This document shows, in pieces, positions 45,795 to 52,239 of a stretch of DNA of 52,239 bases (position 1 is its first letter; each line of letters begins with the position of its first letter). A program made the translations under genes and the position numbers. The stretch lies in assembly GCA_021730935.1 (NCBI GenBank), contig JAKFYJ010000059.1, positions 1 to 52,239 on the forward strand. The letters are read 5' to 3'. The notes under the pieces are model-generated. The model saw only the letters and a program-made list of their open reading frames with translations, made no database searches and had not been told where the DNA came from. This DNA comes from Elusimicrobiota bacterium. Its GTDB lineage: Bacteria; Elusimicrobiota; Elusimicrobia; 2-02-FULL-39-32.

Positions 45795-46552
45795 TGAAAA
45801 ACGCATCTCCCGCTTTTGTGCTGGCCGCAGGCGTTCTGGTCCTCTGCGGGCTTTTCGGGCTGAACTATAAACTTTCAGGCCACCTCGCTCTCCAAAAACA
45901 GATGATCGCCTCGCTCGCAAAAGAAGCGGACACCATGAACGAAGCGCTCACGGACATGCGTTCGGTCAAGGCCATGAAAGAGCGGGACATGGCGCTTTTC
46001 ACTTCCGGGATGAGCTCCATCGCCCAGACGAAAAAGGCCGTCTATGAATCGGGCCTCGCGCTCCAGGAAGAAAAGCGCCTCCTTGAAAAACAGCTCGAGA
46101 TCATCACCACTTCCATCCGCGTTGACCTCGAGAACAGCAAGATTTCCCTCATGCGCGAAGACCACTCTCTGGCGGATTATCCCGTGGTGTTCACCTCCAC
46201 TCACGCCGTGACCGACGCCGTCAAAAAATCGGGGCTCAGGATCATATCCAAAGAAAGGTTCGCTCATCCCGAACGCGGAAAACTCGAGGAGAAAGACGGG
46301 GTCCTGACCTGGATCCCGCCCCAGGTGGGCCAATCTCTCCGGAGCAACGCGCTTGGCGAGTTCGTCATGTTCACCAATTCCAATGTCGTCATCCACGGCC
46401 CCTTCAAAAAACTCGCCGAGCATCAGGCCTATCCCCACGCCTGCCTGGGATTGACGCCCGCGAACGCAAGGAAACTTTATCAGAGCAGTTTCATCGGCAC
46501 CCGAATCCTTTTTGTGAAAGACTCATCTAATCAAGCAGGCACGGCACCCTAA
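45794..46552 (+). CDS. Divergent L,D-transpeptidase-like protein, degenerate active site
   Basis: 252 residues with the same layout as the preceding gene: N-terminal TM (AFVLAAGVLVLCGLFGLNY), long coiled coil (about 35-110, IASLAKEADTMNEALTDM, EEKRLLEKQLEIITTS), then a YkuD-like C-terminal part. The equivalent of the active-site stretch reads VVIHGPFKKL ... AYPHACLGLTPANARKLYQS, followed by GTRILFV. The His and Cys positions are kept, but the Ser-x-Gly-Cys-x-Arg form is changed (HACLG instead of HGCVR), so activity is doubtful. It starts on the stop of the previous gene, so the two are translated together and may form a pair. Confidence 0.7.
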   Translation: MKNASPAFVLAAGVLVLCGLFGLNYKLSGHLALQKQMIASLAKEADTMNEALTDMRSVKAMKERDMALFTSGMSSIAQTKKAVYESGLALQEEKRLLEKQLEIITTSIRVDLENSKISLMREDHSLADYPVVFTSTHAVTDAVKKSGLRIISKERFAHPERGKLEEKDGVLTWIPPQVGQSLRSNALGEFVMFTNSNVVIHGPFKKLAEHQAYPHACLGLTPANARKLYQSSFIGTRILFVKDSSNQAGTAP

Positions 46553-46563
46553 CGGAGGAACAC

Positions 46564-47439
46564 ATGATCGTCATCACAGCGGCCACAGGCAACATCGGTT
46601 CAAAACTGACAGAAATCCTTTTATCCAAAGGCAAGAAACTCCGGGTGGTGGGACGGGACGCCAAGAAGCTCGAAAAGTTTAAAGGCGCAGAACCTTTTGC
46701 CGGAAACGCCGCGAACGCGGACGAAATGACGAAAGCCTTCACGGGCGCGGAGTCGGTGTTCATGCTGATCCCCCCCAAATATGACGCCGAAGACATCCGC
46801 GTCCACTATAAACAAGTCGGCGAAGCTTATGTCCAGGCGGTCAGGAATTCAGGCGTCAAAGAAATCGTTTTTCTCTCGAGCATCGGGGCGCACACGGACA
46901 AAAACAACGGACCGATCGCGGCGCTCCATGACCAGGAACAGAGGCTGAATGCGCTCAAAGACGTTAAAACGCTCCATCTCCGCCCGGGATATTTTATGGA
47001 AAATCTCTTTTGGGGAATTCCCGTCATCAAGCAAAGCGGCATCAACGGAAGCGCGCTCAAAGGCAATGTGCCGCTCAACATGATCGCGACCCGGGACATC
47101 GCCCAATACGCCGCGGTTCGGCTCATGACCGGCATTGACCGGACCACTTCACAAGAACTGTTGGGAGAGCGGGATGTGACGCTTGAGACCGCGACGGAAC
47201 TGATCGGGAAAGAAATCGGGAAACCGGATTTGAAATATGTGCAGTTTTCTTATGAGGACGCGGAAAAAGCCATGATCGGCATGGGGATGGGCAAGACGAC
47301 CGCGAAAATCATGAACGAGATGAACAAAGGTTTCAACGAAGGACTGGTCAAGCCGACGGAACGGAGAACGAAAGACAACACGACCCTCACTTCGATCGAG
47401 GCCTTCGCGAAAATATTTGCTGAAGTTTATAAACACTAA
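46564..47439 (+). CDS. NmrA-like NAD(P)-binding oxidoreductase (atypical SDR)
   Basis: 291 residues. The N terminus MIVITAATGNIGSKLTEILL has the Gly-rich Rossmann motif (TxxTGxxG type, here AATGNIG). It continues with LRVVGRDAKKL, the VFMLIPP strand, VKEIVFLSSIGAH, LRPGYFMENLFW and IATRDIAQYAAVRL, as in NmrA and quinone oxidoreductase-2-like atypical SDRs. These bind NAD(P)H; some act as redox sensors, others reduce quinones or dyes. GGAGG lies before the ATG (CGGAGGAACACATG). The gene follows the L,D-transpeptidase pair by 11 bp; a functional link is not evident. Confidence 0.85.
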   Translation: MIVITAATGNIGSKLTEILLSKGKKLRVVGRDAKKLEKFKGAEPFAGNAANADEMTKAFTGAESVFMLIPPKYDAEDIRVHYKQVGEAYVQAVRNSGVKEIVFLSSIGAHTDKNNGPIAALHDQEQRLNALKDVKTLHLRPGYFMENLFWGIPVIKQSGINGSALKGNVPLNMIATRDIAQYAAVRLMTGIDRTTSQELLGERDVTLETATELIGKEIGKPDLKYVQFSYEDAEKAMIGMGMGKTTAKIMNEMNKGFNEGLVKPTERRTKDNTTLTSIEAFAKIFAEVYKH

Positions 47440-47448
47440 TCAAGAAAG

Positions 47449-47457
47449 GGAGGTGAT
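47449..47457 (+). promoter_or_regulatory. Near-perfect Shine-Dalgarno of the micro-ORF
   Basis: GGAGGTGAT is complementary to the 3' end of 16S rRNA over nine bases. It is far stronger than any other ribosome site seen in this window, and lies six bases before ATG 47464. The following gene uppP has none of its own. Confidence 0.7.
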
Positions 47458-47463
47458 GATTCC

Positions 47464-47493
47464 ATGGGTCCTAAAGGCGGATGCGGCTGCTAA
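47464..47493 (+). CDS. Nine-codon micro-ORF (MGPKGGCGC) upstream of uppP
   Basis: ATG to TAA encodes Met-Gly-Pro-Lys-Gly-Gly-Cys-Gly-Cys. It has the strongest Shine-Dalgarno in the window at ideal distance. Its stop is seven bases before the GTG of uppP, which lacks a ribosome site, so ribosomes could re-initiate there. It may be a leader peptide coupling or controlling uppP, or a tiny Cys/Gly peptide that binds metal or is modified. No homologue is known to me. Confidence 0.55.
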   Translation: MGPKGGCGC

Positions 47494-47500
47494 GTAATCA

Positions 47501-48304
47501 GTGAATTATTCTGCGGCAATTATTTTGGGCCTGGTCGAAGGGTTGACGGAGTTTCTTCCCGTCTCTTCGACCGGGCACTTAATTATTGCAGGGCACTATC
47601 TCCATTTCGAGGGCGAAGCGGCAGGCGCTTTCGAAATTTTTATTCAGCTGGGCGCGATTTTGGCCGTGGCGTGGCTTTATCGGGAACGGTTCATCAAACT
47701 CTTCGATTTTAAAAGCACCGACGGGTTCGAAGGGGTCAACGGCCTCAAACTTCTTTTCCTCACCACTCTCCCCGCTCTGGTGTTCGGCGCGGTCCTCCAC
47801 AGTTTCATCAAACACCATCTTTTTAATGTCTTCACCGTCACGCTGGGCCTGGGACTGGGAGGCATCGCCATTCTGCTCACGGAAAAATTCATGCCGTCCT
47901 CCAGGAAAATCGGGCTGGACATGCTGAGCGCGGCCGACGCTCTCAAAATCGGATGTTTTCAGTGTCTCGCCCTTTGGCCCGGAGTTTCCAGAAGCGCGTC
48001 CACGATTTTGGGCGCCATGGGCATCGGGATCGACAGAAAAACGGCGGTGGAATATTCTTTCTTCGCGGCGGTCCCCGTCCTTTGCGCGGCCAGCGCTTTG
48101 GACCTCCTGAAAAGCCGACATGCCCTCCGCGCCTCAGACATCCCCTTCTTCGCGGCAGGGTTTGCAACCGCCTTCGTCTCGGCCCTGCTTTCCGTGAAAT
48201 GGTTCGTCGGCCGGGTGAGCGGCAAAAACCTGAACGCGTTCGGGTGGTATCGGATCCTCCTGGCCTCGGCCCTGATTTTCCTCGGAAATTCCTTGACATT
48301 TTGA
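47501..48304 (+). CDS. uppP: Undecaprenyl-diphosphate phosphatase (UppP/BacA)
   Basis: 267 residues, multipass membrane protein. Both family motifs are present: GLVEGLTEFLPVSSTGHLII near the N terminus, with the catalytic Glu and the Ser-Ser-Thr-Gly-His segment, and WPGVSRSASTILGAMG in the second half. It removes one phosphate from undecaprenyl diphosphate to recycle the lipid carrier for peptidoglycan and surface polysaccharides. Starts with GTG and has no Shine-Dalgarno of its own; translation probably depends on the micro-ORF just upstream. Its location near two L,D-transpeptidases fits a cell-wall neighbourhood. Confidence 0.93.
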   Translation: MNYSAAIILGLVEGLTEFLPVSSTGHLIIAGHYLHFEGEAAGAFEIFIQLGAILAVAWLYRERFIKLFDFKSTDGFEGVNGLKLLFLTTLPALVFGAVLHSFIKHHLFNVFTVTLGLGLGGIAILLTEKFMPSSRKIGLDMLSAADALKIGCFQCLALWPGVSRSASTILGAMGIGIDRKTAVEYSFFAAVPVLCAASALDLLKSRHALRASDIPFFAAGFATAFVSALLSVKWFVGRVSGKNLNAFGWYRILLASALIFLGNSLTF

Positions 48305-48322
48305 GACGGGCTTTGATACGAT
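48293..48322 (+). promoter_or_regulatory. Promoter of the outer-membrane protein gene, possibly leaderless transcript
   Basis: A perfect -35 TTGACA (48293-48298), inside the end of uppP, and a -10 TACGAT (48317-48322) are 18 bp apart. Only seven bases separate the -10 from the ATG at 48330, so the transcript would start at or next to the start codon. Confidence 0.55.
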
Positions 48323-48329
48323 CTTAACC

Positions 48330-49094
48330 ATGAAAAAACAAACAGCCAAACTCGCATTCGCCGCTGCCGTTCTCCTCGGAATGAAGGTTGCCGCGCAGGC
48401 CCAGATCGGCGCTGAAGTCGGCATCGGAGTGAACCAGATTTATCCCTGGGGCACTGTCGGATACAAAGGCGCCGCCCTCGACATGAGGAACGATCTCAAC
48501 CTCGGCCAGATCAACACCTATATGGCCCGCGTGAAAATTGAACTGCCCCTCTTTTTCCCCAATCTTTATATGATCGCCAACCCCATGAAGTTTGAAGGCA
48601 CTCAAGTGCGGACAACCTCTTTCCAATATGGCGACAGGACTTTCAGCGCGGCTTTGCCTTATACCACCACCCTCAAGCTGGACCATTATGACCTCACGAT
48701 GTTTTATAGCGTGCCGATGCTTAAAACCGCGACGGACGGGATCCTGAATGTGGATTACGGCATCAACCTCCGCGTGATTGATTTCAAAGGCGAGATCGTT
48801 CAGCCGGACAGCGGAGTTTCCCAGTCCAAATCCATGGCCATCCCCGTGCCCATGGGATATTTCGCGCTCCAGGTTTCCCCCATCGATTTCCTTGAGATCG
48901 ACGGAGAACTGCAGGGCATCGGATACGGCTCGAACCGTTATGTGGACGCGATCGGCCTGGTTAAAATCAAACCCATCCCCCTCTTTTTCATCGCCGGCGG
49001 ATACAGTTTCCAAAACATCGCCGTGAACCAAAGCGACCTCGTCACTGACCTCCGTTTCGGCGGGCCCGTCGCTGAAATCGGCATCCAGTTCTAA
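48330..49094 (+). CDS. Outer-membrane beta-barrel protein (TIGR04219-like)
   Basis: 254 residues. Signal peptide MKKQTAKLAFAAAVLLGMKV followed by AAQAQ|IGAEVGIG. The mature part consists of alternating strands (GKxxxYxARVKIELPLFFPNL-like segment INTYMARVKIELPLFFPN, YDLTMFYSVPML, INLRVIDFKGEIVQP, GLVKIKPIPLFFIAGGYSFQ) and ends in Phe (EIGIQF), the usual signature for the barrel assembly machinery. The opening IGAEVGIG and the LPNLY segment recall TIGR04219 outer-membrane proteins; the role is unknown. It has its own strong promoter and no Shine-Dalgarno. Confidence 0.75.
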   Translation: MKKQTAKLAFAAAVLLGMKVAAQAQIGAEVGIGVNQIYPWGTVGYKGAALDMRNDLNLGQINTYMARVKIELPLFFPNLYMIANPMKFEGTQVRTTSFQYGDRTFSAALPYTTTLKLDHYDLTMFYSVPMLKTATDGILNVDYGINLRVIDFKGEIVQPDSGVSQSKSMAIPVPMGYFALQVSPIDFLEIDGELQGIGYGSNRYVDAIGLVKIKPIPLFFIAGGYSFQNIAVNQSDLVTDLRFGGPVAEIGIQF

Positions 49095-49099
49095 ATAAA

Positions 49100-49765
49100 A
49101 TGCCCCCTGCCCTTCTGAATGTCGAACAATCCGATCTTCAGACGCGGGAACTGATCACAGAACTCTGCCGGCTTTTTTATCACAAAGGCTGGGCAAGCGG
49201 GACAGGCGGCGGCATCTCCATCCGGCGCGACAATCAGATTTATATGGCGCCTTCCGGCGTGCAGAAAGAGAGGCTCAGCATCGAAGATGTTTTCGTGCTG
49301 GACCTGGAAGGCGATGTGCTTCAGCCGGCCAAAAACCTCAGCCTCAAAGTTTCCGAATGCAAACCGCTTTTCATGCACGCCTTTCACCTGAGGAACGCCG
49401 GAGCCGTGCTTCACAGCCATTCCCTCAACGCCATGGCCGTCACCTGGCTCTATGACACCCATTTTCGAATTTCCAACCATGAAATGCAGAAGGGCATTGA
49501 AGGGACAGGCGCCTTTGACACGCTTGAAGTTCCGATCATCCCCAACACCCCCAAAGAGCATCAGCTGAGCGATGCCATCGAGCAAGCCATCCGCGAGAAT
49601 CCCAAAACGCAGGCCGTCCTCGTCCGAGGCCACGGGGTTTATGTCTGGGGCAAAGATTGGGTCCAGGCCAAGACCCAGGCGGAATGTTATGACTATCTTT
49701 TTGAAGCCGCGGTGAAACTCAAACAGCTCGGACTCGACCCTCTGAAACTCAAAGGAGACCAGTGA
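49100..49765 (+). CDS. mtnB: Methylthioribulose-1-phosphate dehydratase
   Basis: 221 residues, class II aldolase/adducin fold. Family signatures: GWASGTGGGISIR, YMAPSGVQKERL, AVLHSHSLNAMAV (zinc-binding His-x-His) and VLVRGHGVYVWGKDW with the third His. It dehydrates 5-methylthioribulose-1-phosphate in the methionine salvage pathway. The next gene encodes the acireductone dioxygenase of the same pathway and overlaps its stop by 1 nt. The enzymes in between (mtnA, mtnC or mtnW/X) are not in the window. It follows the outer-membrane protein gene by five bases. Confidence 0.92.
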   Translation: MPPALLNVEQSDLQTRELITELCRLFYHKGWASGTGGGISIRRDNQIYMAPSGVQKERLSIEDVFVLDLEGDVLQPAKNLSLKVSECKPLFMHAFHLRNAGAVLHSHSLNAMAVTWLYDTHFRISNHEMQKGIEGTGAFDTLEVPIIPNTPKEHQLSDAIEQAIRENPKTQAVLVRGHGVYVWGKDWVQAKTQAECYDYLFEAAVKLKQLGLDPLKLKGDQ

Positions 49766-50211
49766 TGAAAGCGACCTGGAAGGACACCCAAATTGAGCTG
49801 ACTCCCGAGGAACTCAAATCCGAGGGAATTCATTATGAAAAAATTTCCGCGGAAAATTATCAGCCGGCCCTTGACCGCATAAAATCAGACTGGAAATACA
49901 GCGCTCAGGACATTGTGGAACTTTCCACCCAAACGCCGAACCTGGAATCCATCTGCGCCAAGTTTGACAAAGAACACCTCCACACCGACGACGAAGTGCG
50001 TTTCGTGCTCTCCGGCGAAGGGGTTTTCGACGTCCGATCCTCCAACGACCGGTGGATGAGCGTCTTCGTGCAAAAGGGAGATTTCATCCTCGTTCCCGCC
50101 GACCGCAACCATTTGTTTTATCTGACCGAAAAAAAACATATCCAGTGCGTGCGCCTCTTCAAAGACAATCCGAGCTGGACGCCGGTCTATCGCCGGACGG
50201 TGAGCGCTTAA
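49765..50211 (+). CDS. mtnD: Acireductone dioxygenase
   Basis: 148 residues, cupin fold. The metal ligands are visible: HLHTDDEVRFVLSGEGVF (His-x-His and Glu) and VPADRNHLFYL (last His). It oxidises the acireductone intermediate to the keto acid precursor of methionine plus formate with Fe, or makes a dead-end product with Ni. GGAG seven bases upstream supports the ATG at 49765, which overlaps the mtnB stop (TGATG). The aceB start lies one base after its stop codon. Confidence 0.93.
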   Translation: MKATWKDTQIELTPEELKSEGIHYEKISAENYQPALDRIKSDWKYSAQDIVELSTQTPNLESICAKFDKEHLHTDDEVRFVLSGEGVFDVRSSNDRWMSVFVQKGDFILVPADRNHLFYLTEKKHIQCVRLFKDNPSWTPVYRRTVSA

Positions 50212-50212
50212 T

Positions 50213-51769
50213 TTGGCTTCCGGGCTGAAAGTCGTCCCGCCCGTATCGGCAGAGTTCGCCGAAATCCTCACGCCGGAAGCGCTCAAATTCACTGAAAATA
50301 TCATCGCGAAATTTTCAGCCCGCAGAGATGAACTTTTGCTCGCCCGCGATCTCCGCCAAGCGCGCATCGATGCCGGCGAAATGCCGGACTTCCTGAAAGA
50401 CACCCAAACCATAAGACAATCTGATTGGAAAGTCGCCCCCGCCCCCAAAGACCTTCTGGACCGCAGAGTTGAAATCACGGGGCCATCGGCGGACATCAAA
50501 ATGGTGATCAACGCGTTCAATTCCGGCGCAAGCGTTTATATGACCGATTTCGAAGATTCTCAAACGCCCACCTGGGAAAACACCCTCCAGGGCCAAATCA
50601 ACCTGAAAGCGGCTGTGCGCGGGACCCTGAAATTCACGAACCCCGAGGGAAAGACTTATTCGTTAAATCCAAAGACCGCTGTGCTGATGACCCGTCCCAG
50701 AGGGTGGCACCTTCCTGAGAAGCATGTGCTTTATCAGGGCCAACCCGTTCCGGGCGGACTGTTTGATTTCTCTCTTTTTTTCTTCCATAACGCCCAGGCG
50801 CTCCTGAGCAAAGGTTCGGGCCCCTATTTTTATCTCCCCAAGATGGAAAGCCGGCTCGAAGCGCGCCTCTGGAACGATGTCTTCAATTTCGCGCAGGATG
50901 AACTCAAAATCCCCCGGGGGAGCATCCGCGCCACGGTCCTGATCGAAACGATTTTGGCCGCCTTCGAGATGGACGAGATTTTGTATGAACTCAAAGACCA
51001 TTCCGCGGGCCTCAACTGCGGCAGGTGGGATTATATTTTCAGTTTTATAAAAAAGTTCGGCAAGAATCCGAACCTCATTCTTCCGGACCGCGGGCAAGTG
51101 ACCATGGACAAGGCCTTTTTAAAGTCCTATGTTGAACTGCTCATCCAAACCTGTCACCGCCGAGGAGCCCACGCCATGGGCGGGATGGCCGCGCAAATCC
51201 CCATCAAGAGCGATCCCAAGGCGAACGAAGAGGCGCTCGGCAAAGTCCGCGCCGACAAGGAACGCGAAGTGAAAGCCGGACACGACGGCACCTGGGTGGC
51301 TCATCCGGGACTCGTCGCGGTCGCGAAAGACATTTTTGACGCTCACATGAAAACGCCCAACCAGCTCCACATCCTCCGCGAAGACGTGAAGGCATCGGCC
51401 TCGGACCTCCTCAAAGTGCATGAGGGGACACTCTCCGAAGACGGCCTCCGAAAAAACATATCCATCGGGTTTCAATATTTGGACGCCTGGCTCAAGGGCA
51501 CGGGCTGTGTGCCGCTTTATAACCTCATGGAAGACGCCGCAACGGCCGAAATTTCGCGCTCGCAAGTCTGGCAATGGCTCAGGCATCAGGTGCCGCTGAA
51601 AGAGGGCGGAACCGTCACGGAACCGCTCGTCAGAAAAATCATGGACGAGGAACTCGCCAAACTCAAATGCGATCCCAAAGGGCTTGCGGGAAAACTTTTT
51701 TGGGACATGATGACCAGTCAGGAATTCAAGCCGTTCCTCACACTGATCGCGTATGAACACATCCAATAA
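50213..51769 (+). CDS. aceB: Malate synthase A
   Basis: 518 residues, the length of malate synthase A. Typical segments: VYMTDFEDSQTPTWENTLQG, LMTRPRGWHLPEKHVL, GPYFYLPKMESRLEARLWND, RATVLIETILAAFEMDEILY, HSAGLNCGRWDYIFSFIKKF, GGMAAQIPIKSD and GTWVAHPGLVAVAKDIFDAH. The catalytic Arg and Glu of the glyoxylate site lie in the first and fourth regions. It condenses glyoxylate with acetyl-CoA to malate. Start is TTG one base after mtnD; the segment ends next to an inverted repeat, after which isocitrate lyase begins, so the complete glyoxylate shunt is here. Confidence 0.95.
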   Translation: MASGLKVVPPVSAEFAEILTPEALKFTENIIAKFSARRDELLLARDLRQARIDAGEMPDFLKDTQTIRQSDWKVAPAPKDLLDRRVEITGPSADIKMVINAFNSGASVYMTDFEDSQTPTWENTLQGQINLKAAVRGTLKFTNPEGKTYSLNPKTAVLMTRPRGWHLPEKHVLYQGQPVPGGLFDFSLFFFHNAQALLSKGSGPYFYLPKMESRLEARLWNDVFNFAQDELKIPRGSIRATVLIETILAAFEMDEILYELKDHSAGLNCGRWDYIFSFIKKFGKNPNLILPDRGQVTMDKAFLKSYVELLIQTCHRRGAHAMGGMAAQIPIKSDPKANEEALGKVRADKEREVKAGHDGTWVAHPGLVAVAKDIFDAHMKTPNQLHILREDVKASASDLLKVHEGTLSEDGLRKNISIGFQYLDAWLKGTGCVPLYNLMEDAATAEISRSQVWQWLRHQVPLKEGGTVTEPLVRKIMDEELAKLKCDPKGLAGKLFWDMMTSQEFKPFLTLIAYEHIQ

Positions 51770-51898
51770 AAAAATAGAATCATTCGTTTTTACGAAGACT
51801 CGCTCGCCCGAGTGCGGGGCTCGCTTGGATCTCGCGAAAGCGTATGCCAGTCTTTCGCTCGATACAGTCTTCGTAAAAACGAATGACCCTATTTTTTT
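51768..51898. repeat. 131-bp inverted repeat (terminator or miniature mobile hairpin)
   Basis: The arms 51768-51799 and 51867-51898 pair over 32 bases with a single internal AA/CC mismatch: 10 bp of A/T-rich flank (AAAAAAATAG with CTATTTTTTT) and 20 perfect bp. The 67-nt loop contains a further 7-bp stem (GCGAAAG/CTTTCGC). The A and T runs at both ends make it a possible bidirectional terminator between aceB and aceA. The left arm overlaps the aceB stop codon. Confidence 0.8.
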
Positions 51899-51917
51899 AT
51901 AAGAGAGGTTTAATCGA

Positions 51918-52239
51918 TTGCTAAACGAATTACAGATAGAAAAAGAATGGAAAGAGAATCCGCGGTGGAAAGGGATCGTGAGGACCTATTCGGCGAAAGA
52001 CGTCGTGCGCCTGCGGGGAAGCGTTGAAATTCACTGCACTCTGGCCAAACTGGGCTCGGAAAAGCTCTGGAAACTTTTCGGCGCTCAGGATTATGTTCCG
52101 GCGCTCGGCGCCATGACGGGCCTTCAGGCGGTGGAGATGGTGCAGGCGGGATTGAAAGCGATTTATGTTTCGGGCTGGCAGGTGGCCGCTGACGCCAATT
52201 TCGCCTGGCAGACTTATCCGGACCAGAGCTTATATCCCG
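51918..52239 (+). CDS. aceA: Isocitrate lyase, 5' part (cut by window end)
   Basis: The first 107 residues are present. They read [86 protein letters not shown] and QSLYP, which closely follow the N terminus of AceA, including the GWQVAADAN segment of the active site. It splits isocitrate into glyoxylate and succinate, providing the substrate for the malate synthase just upstream. The start is TTG, with AGAGAGG ten bases before it. It lies behind the inverted repeat, so it may have separate expression from aceB. Confidence 0.95.
   Translation, partial: MLNELQIEKEWKENPRWKGIVRTYSAKDVVRLRGSVEIHCTLAKLGSEKLWKLFGAQDYVPALGAMTGLQAVEMVQAGLKAIYVSGWQVAADANFAWQTYPDQSLYP

Overview
The window reads as a chromosomal segment from an uncultivated diderm (Gram-negative type) bacterium. 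Evidence for an outer membrane is a TolC-family channel, two predicted outer-membrane barrels ending in Phe, a Spy-like periplasmic protein and a PEP-CTERM/exosortase locus. The style of the very long fibronectin-III/propeller protein recalls Elusimicrobiota or Omnitrophota, but that placement is an inference; no rRNA or other phylogenetic marker is present.

Region 1 (2-30046, minus strand) is one giant open reading frame. It begins with a signal peptide at 30046 and is still open at the left edge, at least 10,015 codons (about 1 MDa). From N to C terminus it carries a stitched beta-helix-like region, three G8-type/parallel beta-helix/beta-sandwich cassettes, three FG-GAP/VCBS propellers with seven calcium-loop repeats each, three LamG-like lectin domains, one DUF2341 domain, two SBBP propellers with seven blades each, and dozens of fibronectin type III domains between them. 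Several modules are recent in-frame duplications. Its promoter region (30047-30224) has six sites spaced exactly 11 bp apart, like the binding array of an OmpR/PhoB-type regulator.

Region 2 (30225-36778) holds tRNA-Arg(TCT), alkD (minus strand), then a compact plus-strand exosortase operon: a TPR/outer-membrane-barrel protein, a secreted protein, a small Lys/Ala/Glu-rich PEP-CTERM substrate, and a three-part fusion of exosortase, EpsI (DUF3485) and an alpha/alpha-toroid glycosidase-like domain.

Region 3 (36783-44990, minus strand) is a tightly packed operon. In transcription order it encodes a membrane PHP-domain protein, CCA-adding enzyme, ECF sigma factor, putative anti-sigma factor, Spy/CpxP-like protein, TolC-like channel, MacA-like adaptor and MacB-like ABC transporter. 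It looks like an envelope-stress sigma module joined to a tripartite efflux pump.

Region 4 (about 45027-52239, plus strand) holds two YkuD-type L,D-transpeptidase-like proteins, an NmrA-like oxidoreductase, a 9-codon micro-ORF with a near-perfect Shine-Dalgarno just before uppP, an outer-membrane protein, then mtnB, mtnD and aceB (malate synthase), a 131-bp inverted repeat, and the start of aceA (isocitrate lyase), cut by the window end. Peptidoglycan cross-linking and lipid-carrier recycling sit next to methionine salvage and the glyoxylate shunt.
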